A DNA stretch of 64,000 nucleotides from the NCBI RefSeq assembly GCF_038637725.1, contig NZ_CP152052.1:1905501-1969500 (forward strand), in the 5' to 3' direction. The DNA comes from Psychrobacillus sp. FSL H8-0483 (GTDB lineage Bacteria > Bacillota > Bacilli > Bacillales_A > Planococcaceae). Numbering within the stretch: the first letter of the stretch is position 1; each line of letters opens with the position of its first letter. Made by a program: the position numbers and the translations under genes. Below are positions 23,930-33,865 of the stretch, piece after piece. The notes under the pieces were generated by a model. The model made no database searches. It saw only the letters and a program-made list of their open reading frames with translations, and was not told where the DNA came from.

Positions 23930-26900
23930 ATGGTTAAAGCGAACGAAAAAGAGTCTGTTTTACAAAGAGAAGAACGGATTCAAGCACAATGGTTGGAAGA
24001 AGAAATCTTTAAAAAATCTATAGAGTATAGAAACGATAGTCCATCTTTTGTATTTTATGAAGGTCCACCCACTGCAAATGGATTGCCGCATGCTGGGCAC
24101 GCACTGGGTCGTACAATTAAAGATGTTGTTGCTAGGTATAAAACAATGACAGGACATCAAGTAATACGTAAGGCAGGATGGGATACACACGGTTTACCAG
24201 TGGAGTTAGGAGTAGAAAAGCAATTAGGGATTTCCGGGAAAAGTGATATTGAAAAGTACGGTGTGGAAGCTTTCATTGATAAATGTAAAGAAAGTGTTTT
24301 TGTCTATGAAAAGCAGTGGCGAGCGTTTACGGAAAAGCTTGGTTATTGGGTGGACATGGAGGATCCCTATGTCACATTAAGTAATGCCTATATTGAAAGC
24401 GAATGGAATATACTTGGAACTATTCATGAAAAAGGGTTGTTACAAAAAGGCCACAGGGTTTCTCCCTATTGTCCTAGCTGTCAAACGTCCCTAAGTTCGC
24501 ACGAGGTGTCACAAGGTTATAAAACAGTGAAGGATTTATCTGCGACAGCTAAATTCAAACGTACAGACCGAGACAATGAATATTTTCTTGGGTGGACGAC
24601 AACTCCTTGGACCTTACTAGCAAATGTTGCGCTAGCTGTTCATCCATCGTTGAAATATGTTCGTGCAAAACAAGGGCAAGGCATTTTCATTGTAGCGGAA
24701 GCATTAGCAAGTTCAGTATTAATGGAAGGCTATGAAATACTATCTGTACATCTAGGAGAGGAATTAAGAGACATACCATATACTCCATTATTTGATTTTG
24801 TAGATGTGGAAATCGGTCATAAAGTCGTGACAGCTGATTATATATCTGGAGAAAGTGGAACAGGGATTGTCCACATTGCACCAGCTTATGGGGAAGATGA
24901 CTATAGGGTGGTGAAAGAAAACGGATTATCGTTCGTCCATTTGGTAGATGAAAAAGGAATGTATACTTCCGAGGTTTTAGGCTTTGAAGGACGATTTGTC
25001 AAAGATTGTGATGTAGATATTGTTCGTTACCTTGCTGAAAAAGGATTACTTTTTCATAAAGAAAAGTACGAACATAGCTACCCTCATTGCTGGCGTTGTG
25101 ATTCACCTCTTTTGTATTATGCAAATGAAAGCTGGTTTATCCAAACAACTGCATTGAAAGAACAATTTATCCAAAATAATGAAGGAGTAACTTGGTATCC
25201 AGAGCATATAAAACACGGCAGATTTGGAAACTTTTTAGAACAAATGGTAGATTGGAACATCAGCCGTAAACGCTATTGGGGAACACCGCTCAATGTTTGG
25301 GAATGCGCGGTTTGTAATCATCAAATTGCACCGAAAAGTATAGCAGAATTAAAACAGTATTCGATACACCCTATAGAGGAGATCGAATTGCATAAACCAT
25401 ATGTAGATGAAGTGAAGCTCCAATGTTCAAGTTGTAGTGGGTCAATGACAAGAACTCCTGAAGTCATCGATGTTTGGTTCGACAGCGGTTCTATGCCATT
25501 TGCCCAATATCACTATCCATTTGAGAATAAAGAGCTATTTGCAAAACAATTCCCAGCGGATGTAGTTATTGAAGGGATTGACCAAACACGAGGATGGTTT
25601 TATAGTCTACTCGCAGTATCCACTTTATTTACAGGTAAAGCTCCTTATAAACGTGTTTTGTCGACAGGTCATATTTTAGATGAAAATGGACAAAAAATGT
25701 CTAAAAGTAAAGGGAATGTTCTGGATCCAGTAGAGTTAATTCAAAAGTATGGTGCAGATGCATTAAGATGGGCTTTATTAGTTGACAGTGCACCATGGAA
25801 TACGAAACGTTTTTCCGAACGTATTGTACAAGAAGCAAAGTCGAAATTAGTGGATACTTTAGACAATGTGAATAGTTTTTATTCGCTCTATGCTCATTTA
25901 GATAACTACAACCCTAAAGCCGATAATGAAGTGAAGAAAAATAAGTTGGATGACTGGATATTATCTCGTTTGCATAGCACGATTAAAACTGTTCGAACAA
26001 ACTTAGATGATTATCATTTTACAAATGCAGCAAGAGAAATTGCGAAGTTGTTAGAGGAAGTCAGTAATTGGTATGTAAGACGATCCAGGGAGCGTTTTTG
26101 GTCAAGTGAGATGAATCCAGAAAAGGCGGCTGCATATAAGACGCTCTATGAAGTGTTAACTAAAACTAGCCAATTGTTAGCACCACTAACGCCTTTTATT
26201 GCAGAAGATGTATATAGGAATTTAACTGGTGAAAGCGTACATTTATCAGATTTCCCATTAGCAGACGACCTCTTAAGGAATGAAAAACTGGAAAAAGAAA
26301 TGGATGCTGTTCTGCAAGTAGTAGAGTTAGGGAGGAGTATAAGAAATACGACTTCATTGAAAATAAAACAACCACTAGCTAGTTTGTCATTAATGAGTGC
26401 GAATCAAGGAGTAAACTGGAATCTATACGAAGATATCATCAAAGATGAGTTAAATATAAAGCAATTCGAAAAAATGAATAATCAAGAAAAATTGGTATCG
26501 ACAAAGATAAAACTCGATTTCAAAAAATCAGGTGCTAAGTTTGGAAAGCAGTCGAATGCTGTGCATACATGGCTTCAATCTTTGGACGCGGATCAAGTAA
26601 AACAATTCATTGAGTTGGGGTTTATAGAGGGATCTATAGATGGGAAAGTTAAAGTGATGGTTGAAGATGTATTAATGGAAAAAGTAGCGAAGGAAGGATA
26701 TGCTTCTGCAACAAATGGGGAGTACACCGTTACTTTAGATATTTCTTTGACCGAGGAACTTATACAAGAAGGAATGGCCCGTGAGTTAATTCGTGCAATA
26801 CAATCCAATAGAAAACAATTAAATCTACCAGTTGATATGAGAGTGGACATAACAGTAAATACGAATGAAGAACTACAAAAAGTAATTGAAAAGTATAAAC

Positions 26901-27019
26901 ATATGTTGCAACAAAACTTGTTAATGCGAAACCTAGTGATATCTCCAAATAGGGTGGAAGGAGCAGAAATCATAATAGGGAATCATCATGTTTCATTACA
27001 AATAGAAGCGATAAACTAA
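23930..27019 (+). CDS. ileS: isoleucyl-tRNA synthetase, type 2 (1029 aa)
   Basis: Charges tRNA(Ile). ATG 23930 follows AGGAGTGA. Class-I signatures are GLPHAGH (HIGH motif, residues 51-57) and [10 protein letters not shown] (KMSKS at about 589); the anticodon-binding region is C-terminal. Length (1029) and the sequence [20 protein letters not shown] are those of the eukaryote-like IleS2 branch, which is insensitive to mupirocin, rather than the roughly 920-residue IleS1 with its C-terminal zinc finger. Species with IleS2 often also keep IleS1; the window cannot show whether that is so here. Controlled by the T-box ahead of it. Confidence 0.95.
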   Translation: MVKANEKESVLQREERIQAQWLEEEIFKKSIEYRNDSPSFVFYEGPPTANGLPHAGHALGRTIKDVVARYKTMTGHQVIRKAGWDTHGLPVELGVEKQLGISGKSDIEKYGVEAFIDKCKESVFVYEKQWRAFTEKLGYWVDMEDPYVTLSNAYIESEWNILGTIHEKGLLQKGHRVSPYCPSCQTSLSSHEVSQGYKTVKDLSATAKFKRTDRDNEYFLGWTTTPWTLLANVALAVHPSLKYVRAKQGQGIFIVAEALASSVLMEGYEILSVHLGEELRDIPYTPLFDFVDVEIGHKVVTADYISGESGTGIVHIAPAYGEDDYRVVKENGLSFVHLVDEKGMYTSEVLGFEGRFVKDCDVDIVRYLAEKGLLFHKEKYEHSYPHCWRCDSPLLYYANESWFIQTTALKEQFIQNNEGVTWYPEHIKHGRFGNFLEQMVDWNISRKRYWGTPLNVWECAVCNHQIAPKSIAELKQYSIHPIEEIELHKPYVDEVKLQCSSCSGSMTRTPEVIDVWFDSGSMPFAQYHYPFENKELFAKQFPADVVIEGIDQTRGWFYSLLAVSTLFTGKAPYKRVLSTGHILDENGQKMSKSKGNVLDPVELIQKYGADALRWALLVDSAPWNTKRFSERIVQEAKSKLVDTLDNVNSFYSLYAHLDNYNPKADNEVKKNKLDDWILSRLHSTIKTVRTNLDDYHFTNAAREIAKLLEEVSNWYVRRSRERFWSSEMNPEKAAAYKTLYEVLTKTSQLLAPLTPFIAEDVYRNLTGESVHLSDFPLADDLLRNEKLEKEMDAVLQVVELGRSIRNTTSLKIKQPLASLSLMSANQGVNWNLYEDIIKDELNIKQFEKMNNQEKLVSTKIKLDFKKSGAKFGKQSNAVHTWLQSLDADQVKQFIELGFIEGSIDGKVKVMVEDVLMEKVAKEGYASATNGEYTVTLDISLTEELIQEGMARELIRAIQSNRKQLNLPVDMRVDITVNTNEELQKVIEKYKHMLQQNLLMRNLVISPNRVEGAEIIIGNHHVSLQIEAIN

Positions 27020-27081
27020 AGACGCTATCTATTTTTACTGAGACACTAGTTGAAATGATCTAAATAAAATAGACAAATAAA

Positions 27082-27142
27082 AACACCTTGCGTTGAAAAA
27101 CGGGTAGTATACCTAGTTATCAACGTGGAGGTGTCTTTTTTA
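27082..27142 (+). terminator. terminator of ileS
   Basis: ACACCTTGCGTTGA pairs with TCAACGTGGAGGTGT and is followed by CTTTTTTATT. Confidence 0.8.
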
Positions 27143-27222
27143 TTGGTATAAGAGTAAGTTATCCGATAGAAGTCTCAATTTACATAATCCATATTAGTCT
27201 CTCACTTTATAAAAAAACGTTG

Positions 27223-27251
27223 TTGACAGAACATTAAAATAATTCTATCAT
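27223..27251 (+). promoter_or_regulatory. sigma-A promoter of the first racemase gene
   Basis: TTGACA (27223-27228), 17-base spacer, TATCAT (27246-27251). Unlike the other units of the island this one has no visible sigma-54 element. Confidence 0.65.
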
Positions 27252-27261
27252 TAATTTAATA

Positions 27262-27300
27262 TTTAAGTGACACTTCAAAAATGTCGGAATTTCACTTAAA
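27262..27300 (+). promoter_or_regulatory. inverted repeat downstream of the promoter, possible operator
   Basis: TTTAAGTGA (27262-27270) and TCACTTAAA (27292-27300) are exact complements 21 bases apart, just after the -10 element, where a repressor or leader structure could act. Confidence 0.45.
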
Positions 27301-27400
27301 TTATTGTGTATTTGATATCAAATAATTAGATTTTATTTCTTTTATTTAGTTTAGACATTGTATTCAATTTAAAATCAAAAATTTGAATGGAGAGATTTAA

Positions 27401-28411
27401 ATGATTATTAAAAAAGTATACACAACGGTTGATGTCCATGTTGCAGGTGAACCATTACGAATTATTACTGACGGGTTACCAGAAATTAAAGGAGATACGC
27501 AATTAGAGCGACGAGCTTATTGCATGGAAAATCTTGATTATATCAGAGAAGTACTGATGCTTGAACCGAGGGGACATCATGGAATGTACGGATGTATCAT
27601 AACGCCTCCAGCAAGTCCTCATGCAGATTTCGGTGTGCTATTTATGCACAATGAAGGATGGAGTACAATGTGTGGGCATGGAATTGTGGGCGTGATTACA
27701 ATGGGGATCGAAACAGGACGGTTCATCGTGACAGAAGAAAATCAGAAATTTGTGATTGATAGTCCTGCAGGGGAAATCATAGCTTATGCAAGGTGTAACG
27801 GCTCTGTTGTGGAAGCGGTTTCTTTTGAAAACGTGCCGTCGTTTGTATTAGAAAAAGACATGCAGGTAAGTATTGATGGATACGAGTTTACTGTAGATGT
27901 ATCATTTGGAGGCGCGTTCTATGCAGTTGTTAAAAGTACAGAGTTGGATTTGAAAGTAAATACAAAAGATTTACCAGCAATACAGAAATGGGGAACAAAA
28001 ATTAAGCGATATATTGAAGACAAATTAGAAGTGGTTCATCCCCTTGAAAGTGGTCTTCGCGGAATCTATGGTGTAATTTTTTCAGATGATCCAGTTGCGG
28101 AAAATGCAGATTTGCGCAATGTTACAATCTTTGCGGATGAGCAAATCGACCGCTCGCCTTGTGGTACAGGCACGTGTGCAAGACTAGCATCACTTTATGC
28201 ACATGGGGAATTGGAGGTCAAGGGTAGCTTTGTCCACGAAAGCATCACAGACGGCCAATTCATCGGAGAAATTTTGGAGATTAGCAAAGTAGCGGGGTAT
28301 GAAGCAATCATTCCAAAAGTTACAGGAGAAGCTTTCTTAACAGGATTTCACCAATTTTTAGTAGATCCACAAGACACATTACCAAGAGGTTTTTTATTGG
28401 AAGAGATTTAG
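27401..28411 (+). CDS. proline racemase family, 4-hydroxyproline epimerase-type (336 aa)
   Basis: Both catalytic cysteines of PLP-independent racemases are present: C91 in [11 protein letters not shown] and C254 in [11 protein letters not shown]. Two cysteines indicate racemase or epimerase activity rather than trans-3-hydroxyproline dehydration, in which one is Ser/Thr. In this context the likely reaction is trans-4-hydroxy-L-proline to cis-4-hydroxy-D-proline, the first step of hydroxyproline breakdown. Full family length. It is followed by remnants of two genes (28448-28750), so it was once part of a longer operon. Confidence 0.9.
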   Translation: MIIKKVYTTVDVHVAGEPLRIITDGLPEIKGDTQLERRAYCMENLDYIREVLMLEPRGHHGMYGCIITPPASPHADFGVLFMHNEGWSTMCGHGIVGVITMGIETGRFIVTEENQKFVIDSPAGEIIAYARCNGSVVEAVSFENVPSFVLEKDMQVSIDGYEFTVDVSFGGAFYAVVKSTELDLKVNTKDLPAIQKWGTKIKRYIEDKLEVVHPLESGLRGIYGVIFSDDPVAENADLRNVTIFADEQIDRSPCGTGTCARLASLYAHGELEVKGSFVHESITDGQFIGEILEISKVAGYEAIIPKVTGEAFLTGFHQFLVDPQDTLPRGFLLEEI

Positions 28412-28447
28412 AGACTCCAGGATTAAAGCTAGAAGGAGTAATGTAAG

Positions 28448-28534
28448 GTGATAAAGTGGTGGGTAAAGCAGAATCTTTTTATTCAAGTGGCAATTGGAGC
28501 AGGAATTGGAATAGTCATTGCTGTAAGAAACTAG
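28448..28534 (+). pseudogene. transporter N-terminal remnant (dicarboxylate symporter-like)
   Basis: GTG 28448 opens MIKWWVKQNLFIQVAIGAGI followed by GIVIA, then a stop after 28 residues. The pattern (basic start, IQVxIGxxxGI membrane helix) resembles the first helix of GltP/DctA-type cation symporters. The rest is deleted and fused to an ornithine cyclodeaminase-like tail. Confidence 0.45.
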
Positions 28535-28535
28535 T

Positions 28536-28750
28536 GATTTACAAGTGCCGATACAAGAAGGTTTGTTCTCAGAAGCAGGCATACACGCCGAGCTTGGAAA
28601 AGTGGTCAGCATGGAGCGATCGGGAAGAGAAAACAATGAAGAAATTACCGTTTTTAAATCTGTGGTTCGGCAAAAGCTGATATTGTTGTCGCAAAATATT
28701 TATACGATAAAGCTATTGCAAATAAAGCAGGAGTGCAAGTGGAATTGTAA
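28536..28750 (+). pseudogene. ornithine cyclodeaminase / pyrroline-2-carboxylate reductase family, C-terminal remnant
   Basis: The frame reads DLQVPIQEGLFSEAGIHAEL, GKVVSMERSGRENNEEITVF and KSV. After a frameshift it continues ADIVVAKYLYDKAIANKAGV to the stop. This is the C-terminal NAD-side motif of the mu-crystallin/OCD family. Members linked to hydroxyproline loci reduce 1-pyrroline-2-carboxylate from trans-3-hydroxyproline. Here the gene is dead. Confidence 0.75.
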
Positions 28751-28797
28751 GTAGAATGTCTAAGTTATCATTCCCCATAAAAATTACATCAAATAAC

Positions 28798-28848
28798 AAA
28801 AAAAGTGATTTCCTAACGATAGAATCGTTTTGAAATCACTTTTTTTCT
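28798..28848. terminator. bidirectional terminator
   Basis: AAAAAAAGTGATTTC pairs with GAAATCACTTTTTTT; lies between the racemase remnant region and the convergent dehydrogenase operon. Confidence 0.85.
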
Positions 28849-28864
28849 GTTATTCAAACGAAAT

Positions 28865-30091
28865 CTAATTGTGCACTTTATTTTTCACTGAAATTAAATA
28901 TTCATTCCAATATTTCTGTAACTTCTGTTTACCTACTTTAACTTCAGGATGGAATTGAATATGCGCTTTGTTTCGTGTCTGTTCAATGAAGTTAACTGCT
29001 TCTTTGAGCTTGTCTTCTTGTTGACCGCCATCCTTGCTATTGATGATTGCAAGTCCAGCGGTGATACCTTGACTCATTGCAACTTTTGCACCTTCAATTC
29101 CCGTAATATTGCCTGCAACATATAGTCCTGGCAAAGTAGTTTCCATCCGTTCGTTATGAAGAGGAACATAACCGCCTAATTCCTCGATATGGTAGAATGG
29201 ACATCCCGCCACAGCCGCTAGCTCTGCTAGTGGGTACAATCCACCTGCAATACAAACGAAGTCTGCTTTAATTTTTTCTTCGGTCCCAGGGATAATTTCT
29301 CCCGCAGTACTGATTGTAGCAATTTTAACACCTTCGACCGCTCCATCTCCATAGATTTCGGTGACAGCTTTACGAAGCATAATAGGAATATCCCACATTT
29401 TGACCCCATTTTTCGGATAAAAAGTAATACCCATTTTTTTCAATAAATCATTTTTCATTAGTTTGCTTCCTAATTTTACAAAAGTAGATGGTGCCATATG
29501 GGACAAGTGTAACAGTGAATTCATTACATCTAATGGATTACCGGATTTTTCAGTCACAGTATTCATTTTCGGTAAAGTGATACATGCAACATCAATATCT
29601 GCTAGTTTCAATTCCATTGCGATTGCGGAGGAGAGGACATTGACCCCTATAATGACTCCCCGATCTCCTGGTTTTACCCGCTGTACATTGGTCATAACTT
29701 GAGCTGCTCCGACAGACATTACACCAGGTAGGGTCCACCCTGGAATAGGTAATGGTGTTTCCGCAGCACCAGTAGCAATCAACAAGTGAGATGTGAGGTA
29801 AACTTCGTCTTCTGTATAGATTCTCCATAAGCCATTGATGCTTTCGATATTGGATACAGGTGTATGTAATATAATTTGTACCCCTAAATCTACTGCTTTA
29901 TCCAATAGTTTTTGAGATTCTTTTATCCCATTCCACCAATTACCATTTGGTTCTTCGTAAAGTTGACCTAATAACCTTCCGCCCGCCTTCATATACTCAT
30001 CGATGACTAGGACACTATGTCCACTTTCAGCAATTGTAATTGCAGCGGATAAGCCTGCAGGGCCTGCACCGATAATGATGACTTTATTCAT
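28865..30091 (-). CDS. NAD(P)/FAD-dependent oxidoreductase subunit, D-hydroxyproline dehydrogenase type (408 aa)
   Basis: The N-terminus VIIIGAGPAGLSAAITIAES is an FAD dinucleotide fold; a second nucleotide motif is at GVIIGVNVLSSAIA, and the C-terminal FAD motif at GLYVAGNITGIEGAKVAMSQ. It resembles the HcnB/SoxA-like α subunits of multi-subunit D-hydroxyproline and opine dehydrogenases. It is the last gene of a three-gene minus-strand operon, overlapping the ferredoxin-like subunit by 8 bases. Together with the DadA-like flavoprotein at 32654 it should oxidise cis-4-hydroxy-D-proline to pyrroline-4-hydroxy-2-carboxylate at the membrane or an electron carrier. Confidence 0.85.
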   Translation of the reverse strand: MNKVIIIGAGPAGLSAAITIAESGHSVLVIDEYMKAGGRLLGQLYEEPNGNWWNGIKESQKLLDKAVDLGVQIILHTPVSNIESINGLWRIYTEDEVYLTSHLLIATGAAETPLPIPGWTLPGVMSVGAAQVMTNVQRVKPGDRGVIIGVNVLSSAIAMELKLADIDVACITLPKMNTVTEKSGNPLDVMNSLLHLSHMAPSTFVKLGSKLMKNDLLKKMGITFYPKNGVKMWDIPIMLRKAVTEIYGDGAVEGVKIATISTAGEIIPGTEEKIKADFVCIAGGLYPLAELAAVAGCPFYHIEELGGYVPLHNERMETTLPGLYVAGNITGIEGAKVAMSQGITAGLAIINSKDGGQQEDKLKEAVNFIEQTRNKAHIQFHPEVKVGKQKLQKYWNEYLISVKNKVHN

Positions 30092-30422
30092 TTTGTGACC
30101 TCCAGTCGCGTACTGATGTCAAAAGCTTTCCACCACTTGTGACAGCCATACCTTCTTGGACTGGTGTTAGACAAGCCCTCATCCCTTGTTTTCCGTCAAC
30201 AGTGACACGGCATTCAAAACAATGTCCAATATTGCAGTATATCCCACGAGGCGTTCCGCTTTCCTCATGATGTCTAAGTGTCCGAACCCCGTTTACCATC
30301 AAAGCTGCCGCGATAGATTCGTTACGCAATGCTTGGTACTTATGATTATCAAATGTGAAGAAAACAGTATCAGCTTCATCTATTGTACCAAGTACAGGAT
30401 GATGAATAATTCTTTTTGTCAT
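30084..30422 (-). CDS. [2Fe-2S] ferredoxin-like subunit (112 aa)
   Basis: A small protein with the plant-type [2Fe-2S] site GIYCNIGHCFECRVTVDG and a later RACLTPVQEG (C-x4-C-x2-C...C). It matches the Fer2_4-type γ subunit of heteromeric sarcosine, opine and D-hydroxyproline dehydrogenases, where it bridges the two flavoproteins. It overlaps its upstream neighbour by 4 bases and the flavoprotein gene by 8, indicating translational coupling and a fixed subunit ratio. Confidence 0.88.
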   Translation of the reverse strand: MTKRIIHHPVLGTIDEADTVFFTFDNHKYQALRNESIAAALMVNGVRTLRHHEESGTPRGIYCNIGHCFECRVTVDGKQGMRACLTPVQEGMAVTSGGKLLTSVRDWRSQNE

Positions 30423-30688
30423 TTTGTCACATCCCCTAACTTGCCGAAACTAATTGGACGAATAGGTGGTTGATATTTCAAAGTAATTTGAGAAACATCT
30501 CTATTAGTAGTAGAAAGAGCAATGCTATCGACTGCAATACGGCATGTTCTACCGCCACAATAACCCATACCGGCACGTGTCCGCAGCTTCAATTCTCTTG
30601 ACGAACAACTAAATTTTTTTGCTGTTTCTACTAATTGTCCGTACGTTACTTCTTCACATCTGCAAATAATCATTTCTTTTTCCGTCAT
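30419..30688 (-). CDS. BFD-like [2Fe-2S] protein (89 aa)
   Basis: Four cysteines in the bacterioferredoxin-like pattern: C9 and C11 (IICRCEEV), C44 and C49 (GMGYCGGRTC). In multi-subunit opine/D-hydroxyproline dehydrogenases this domain is often fused to the C-terminus of the large flavoprotein subunit; here it is a separate gene and first in the operon. The sigma-54 promoter at 30736-30751 lies about 48 bases ahead. Role: electron transfer within the dehydrogenase complex (inference). Confidence 0.85.
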   Translation of the reverse strand: MTEKEMIICRCEEVTYGQLVETAKKFSCSSRELKLRTRAGMGYCGGRTCRIAVDSIALSTTNRDVSQITLKYQPPIRPISFGKLGDVTK

Positions 30689-30735
30689 TTATCTCACCCC
30701 ATATTCAAACTAATGACTTGTACATATTATTAATA

Positions 30736-30751
30736 TGCAAGAAGGGTGCCA
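30736..30751 (-). promoter_or_regulatory. sigma-54 promoter of the dehydrogenase operon
   Basis: On the minus strand TGGCACCCTTCTTGCA: a perfect -24 TGGCAC and -12 TTGCA with the fixed spacing. Confidence 0.92.
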
Positions 30752-30766
30752 ACATTTATGACTTTA

Positions 30767-32497
30767 TTATTTAATGCCCAATTTATTCATTCTATTGTAA
30801 AGGGTCGCGCGAGTGATTTCTAAATTTTTGGCACATAAAAGTTTGTTTCCATTTACTTTATTTAATTCTCGTAAAAGGATGGTCTTCTCATACTGTTGTA
30901 ATTGATTGTCTAAAGAAAGATTCTCATCAACTGTTAGCTGAATAGGAATAGAACTTGATACTGGGTTTGAAGAATTCGAGATTCCTTCCATTTCGATTGG
31001 AAGATCTTCTGTTTTAATATTCCCGTTTTCAGAAAATACGACCAATCGTTCCACTACATTTTTCAATTCTCGAATATTTCCTGGCCAAGAATACTTTAGT
31101 AGTGTCTGCATGACCGTTTGAGAAATACCATGGATAGGGCGGTTGTATTTAACTGAAATTTCAAATAGGAAGTAGTGAGTCAATTCAATAATGTCTTCAA
31201 TTCGATCTCGAAGTGGTGGCACTTTAATATTAACGACATTTAAGCGGTAATATAGATCTTCTCTGAATTTCCCGTCTTTAACTAGTTCCTTTAGATCCCG
31301 GTTTGTCGCTGCTACTACTCTGAAATCTGCTTCTATTTCCTTTGTTCCACCGACTGTGTAAAATCGTTTTTCTTGAAGAAGGCGTAAAATTTTTACTTGC
31401 ATATCCAATGGCATCTCACCAATTTCATCAAGGAATAGAGTCCCTCCTCGAGCCAACTCGACTTTTCCTTTCTTTCCTCTTTGATCTGCTCCAGTAAAGG
31501 CTCCTTTTTCATAACCGAATATTTCACTTTCAAATAAACCGCTCGGAATAGCTCCACAATTGATCGCTACGAATGGAGCTTTAGCTTCTTCTCGTAAGTT
31601 ATGAATGGCTTTCGCAAATAACTCTTTACCCACACCACTCTCCCCGTAAATAAGGACACTTGCATTAGTCTTGGCTGCTTTTTCAACTATCGTCAAGGTC
31701 TGTTTTAAAGCTTGGCTACTTCCTTTAATGTTATTGAAAGGATTTGCTGTTGGTAAAGTCTTTCGAACTTCTTCTTCTAAAGTAAATAATCTTTCAGAAG
31801 TCAGGTACAGTTCATTATTCAAGAGAATTTGGCTTGTGATATCCGTTTCTGAAACGACAGCTCCTATAATTTCACCATTATAATAAACCGGATTTGAATT
31901 AATCATTACTACAAGATCATTTCGTGCATGATGTTGGTTGTGATAAACGGATGAGCCTGTTTTTAGTGTATTTAAGATCTCTAATTGTTCAGTACTGAAA
32001 AATTCAGTAATGGGCTTGCCGATAATTTCCTGCTCTTTCACGGAGAATATTTTTTCTGCTCCCTTTGTCCAAAACACTACATTTGCATCTCGATCAATGA
32101 CAGTACAAGACTCATCAATTGTTTGTAGAATAGTGTTCAAATAGGCTTGTATTTGTTCGTATTGGTTTAAAAGGTTTTTAGAGATGACCTCAGTATTTAC
32201 ATACCCGACAAAAGTGTTTTCGTCGTTCGACAGTAATACATAGTTATCCAACGTAAGCTTGGATACTACTTTTTCCAAGTGACTAGTAACAGGTAAGACT
32301 AGACATGGTTTATAAACCAGTTCTCCTGTTGATTCTGAAAAGTAAATATGTTGAACCGTGTTCTCGATATTGATAAAAATTTTTTTTGGAGAGGTTTGTT
32401 TAACTATCTTCGTTAATGTAATCAAATCGATTAGAGAATCAATGACAATAAATTCTTTATCCATTACTTTTTCAAGTAGTTGATATGCAAAGTTCAT
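30767..32497 (-). CDS. sigma-54-dependent enhancer-binding regulator with PAS domain (576 aa)
   Basis: ATG 32497 behind AGGAGG. Residues 1-115 are an uncharacterised sensory region. A PAS domain lies at about 120-225 (TILQTIDESCTVIDRDANVV). The AAA+ domain is at about 245-480 with Walker A GESGVGKELFAKAIH, the sigma-54-contact GAFTGA loop in GYEKGAFTGADQRG, and Walker B GGTLFLDEIGEMP. A Fis-type helix-turn-helix closes the protein (ITRATLYNRMNKLGIK). It is the only such activator in the window and lies between divergent units carrying sigma-54 promoters, so it most likely controls the whole catabolic island, perhaps sensing proline or hydroxyproline. Confidence 0.95.
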   Translation of the reverse strand: MNFAYQLLEKVMDKEFIVIDSLIDLITLTKIVKQTSPKKIFINIENTVQHIYFSESTGELVYKPCLVLPVTSHLEKVVSKLTLDNYVLLSNDENTFVGYVNTEVISKNLLNQYEQIQAYLNTILQTIDESCTVIDRDANVVFWTKGAEKIFSVKEQEIIGKPITEFFSTEQLEILNTLKTGSSVYHNQHHARNDLVVMINSNPVYYNGEIIGAVVSETDITSQILLNNELYLTSERLFTLEEEVRKTLPTANPFNNIKGSSQALKQTLTIVEKAAKTNASVLIYGESGVGKELFAKAIHNLREEAKAPFVAINCGAIPSGLFESEIFGYEKGAFTGADQRGKKGKVELARGGTLFLDEIGEMPLDMQVKILRLLQEKRFYTVGGTKEIEADFRVVAATNRDLKELVKDGKFREDLYYRLNVVNIKVPPLRDRIEDIIELTHYFLFEISVKYNRPIHGISQTVMQTLLKYSWPGNIRELKNVVERLVVFSENGNIKTEDLPIEMEGISNSSNPVSSSIPIQLTVDENLSLDNQLQQYEKTILLRELNKVNGNKLLCAKNLEITRATLYNRMNKLGIK

Positions 32498-32531
32498 TTC
32501 ATTAGCCTCCTACTGTCAAATTATTTTGATG

Positions 32532-32549
32532 TGTATAAAAATATTGACA
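32532..32549. promoter_or_regulatory. candidate activator site (TGTATAAA-N-TACA-type palindrome)
   Basis: TGTATAAAAATATTGACA, a diverged copy of the 18-bp palindrome found at 38957, 48332 and 48381. It lies about 68 bases upstream of the -24 element, a suitable place for an enhancer-binding protein. Confidence 0.4.
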
Positions 32550-32599
32550 TAAATATTCAGAATTTTCAATAGAAATGTAAATAAAGAAAGTTTTTTTCT

Positions 32600-32615
32600 T
32601 GGCATGGAACTTGCA
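32600..32615 (+). promoter_or_regulatory. sigma-54 promoter of the flavoprotein-racemase operon
   Basis: TGGCATGGAACTTGCA: -24 and -12 elements with standard spacing, about 39 bases before the GTG start. Confidence 0.9.
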
Positions 32616-32653
32616 ATAAGTAATATGAAGATGTAAATGAGAGGGGGATTTTT

Positions 32654-33865
32654 GTGGGTAGTATTCAACATCGAGATATTGTTGTGATTGGAGGCGGGAT
32701 TATCGGTGCTGCAATTGCCTATTATGGATCGAAAGCAGGATTAGAAATAACAGTATTAGAAAAGAACGAAATGGCTAGCGGGACTTCATCTAGATGTGAT
32801 GGGAATATACTAGCGATTGATAAAGATCCTGGCTTTGATAGTCAAATGTCATTAAAAAGTCAACAGCTTGTCCACGAATTAGACAGAGATTTGGATATCT
32901 CATTTGAATACCGCAACCCTGGTAGTATTTTAGTTTGCGAGAGCGATGCTGAAATGGAAGCAGCGAATCTATGGGTCAAACGACAGCAAGCGGCTGGTTT
33001 AGATTTTAATATGTTAGACCGTGAAGATCTTCGTAATGAGTCCAAGTACTTTGCGGACGATTTATATGGGGGGTTAGAGTGTAAAACAGATTCGACAGTC
33101 AATCCATATATGCTAACATACTCGATGTTTTACAGTGCTGAAAAACACGGGGCTAGAATTCACACTAATACAGAAGTAAAAAATATGAAGAAAGAGACTT
33201 CGGGGAAATTTACCATTGAAACAAATAATGGAACATTTAGTGCCAATAAAGTAGTTAATGCTGGTGGGGTGTGGGCAGCGAAAATCGGAGAAATGTTGGA
33301 GTTGGACATTCCCATTGTCCCTAGAAAAGGACAATTGATAGTGGCTTCGAGACAGCAGCCAGTTGGTCTTCGAAAGGTGATGGAATTTGGTTATCTGATT
33401 TCCAAATTCGGAGGAGAAAGATTAGTTGATCCGATGACAGAAAAATATGGGGTTGCACTCGTATTTGAACCGACAGAAGCCCAAAACTTTCTTATTGGAA
33501 GCAGTCGTCAATTTGATGGCTTTAATACGAGAGTCAATCATGAAGTCATCCAGTATATAGCCAAACGAGCTATCCGTTTTTATCCGAAAATAGAGGATAT
33601 GACAGTTATCCGCACATATTCCGGATTAAGACCTTGGACGGAAGACCACTTGCCAATTATTTCTCAAGTCGATCACATACCAGGTTACTATATCGCAGCA
33701 GGTCATGAAGGAGATGGTATTAGTTTAGCTGCGGTAACAGGGAAGTTGATAGAAGAAATGCTGAGTGAAAGAGAAACTTGCATTCCAATTGAACCACTAC
33801 AGCTTGCCCGTTTTAAAGAGAGGGGAAAAACTAATGAAATACCAACGTGTGTTTACAACTATTGA
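32654..33865 (+). CDS. FAD-dependent D-amino-acid dehydrogenase, D-hydroxyproline dehydrogenase β-type (403 aa)
   Basis: GTG 32654 after GAGGGGG. DAO/DadA fold: IVVIGGGIIGAAIAYYGSKA (FAD), VLEKNEMASGTSSRCDGNIL, KVVNAGGVWAAKIGEMLELD, PRKGQLIVASRQQP, and the C-terminal SGLRPWTEDHLPIISQVDHI and AAGHEGDGISLAAVTGKL. Close in layout to the DadA-like subunit of D-hydroxyproline dehydrogenases. It should work with the three proteins encoded at 28865-30688. Its end overlaps the next gene by 32 bases in a different frame. Confidence 0.88.
   Translation: MGSIQHRDIVVIGGGIIGAAIAYYGSKAGLEITVLEKNEMASGTSSRCDGNILAIDKDPGFDSQMSLKSQQLVHELDRDLDISFEYRNPGSILVCESDAEMEAANLWVKRQQAAGLDFNMLDREDLRNESKYFADDLYGGLECKTDSTVNPYMLTYSMFYSAEKHGARIHTNTEVKNMKKETSGKFTIETNNGTFSANKVVNAGGVWAAKIGEMLELDIPIVPRKGQLIVASRQQPVGLRKVMEFGYLISKFGGERLVDPMTEKYGVALVFEPTEAQNFLIGSSRQFDGFNTRVNHEVIQYIAKRAIRFYPKIEDMTVIRTYSGLRPWTEDHLPIISQVDHIPGYYIAAGHEGDGISLAAVTGKLIEEMLSERETCIPIEPLQLARFKERGKTNEIPTCVYNY

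Noticed and set aside
26593-26973. 126-codon minus-strand frame inside ileS
   Set aside because: Antisense shadow of a strongly conserved synthetase; no recognisable protein.
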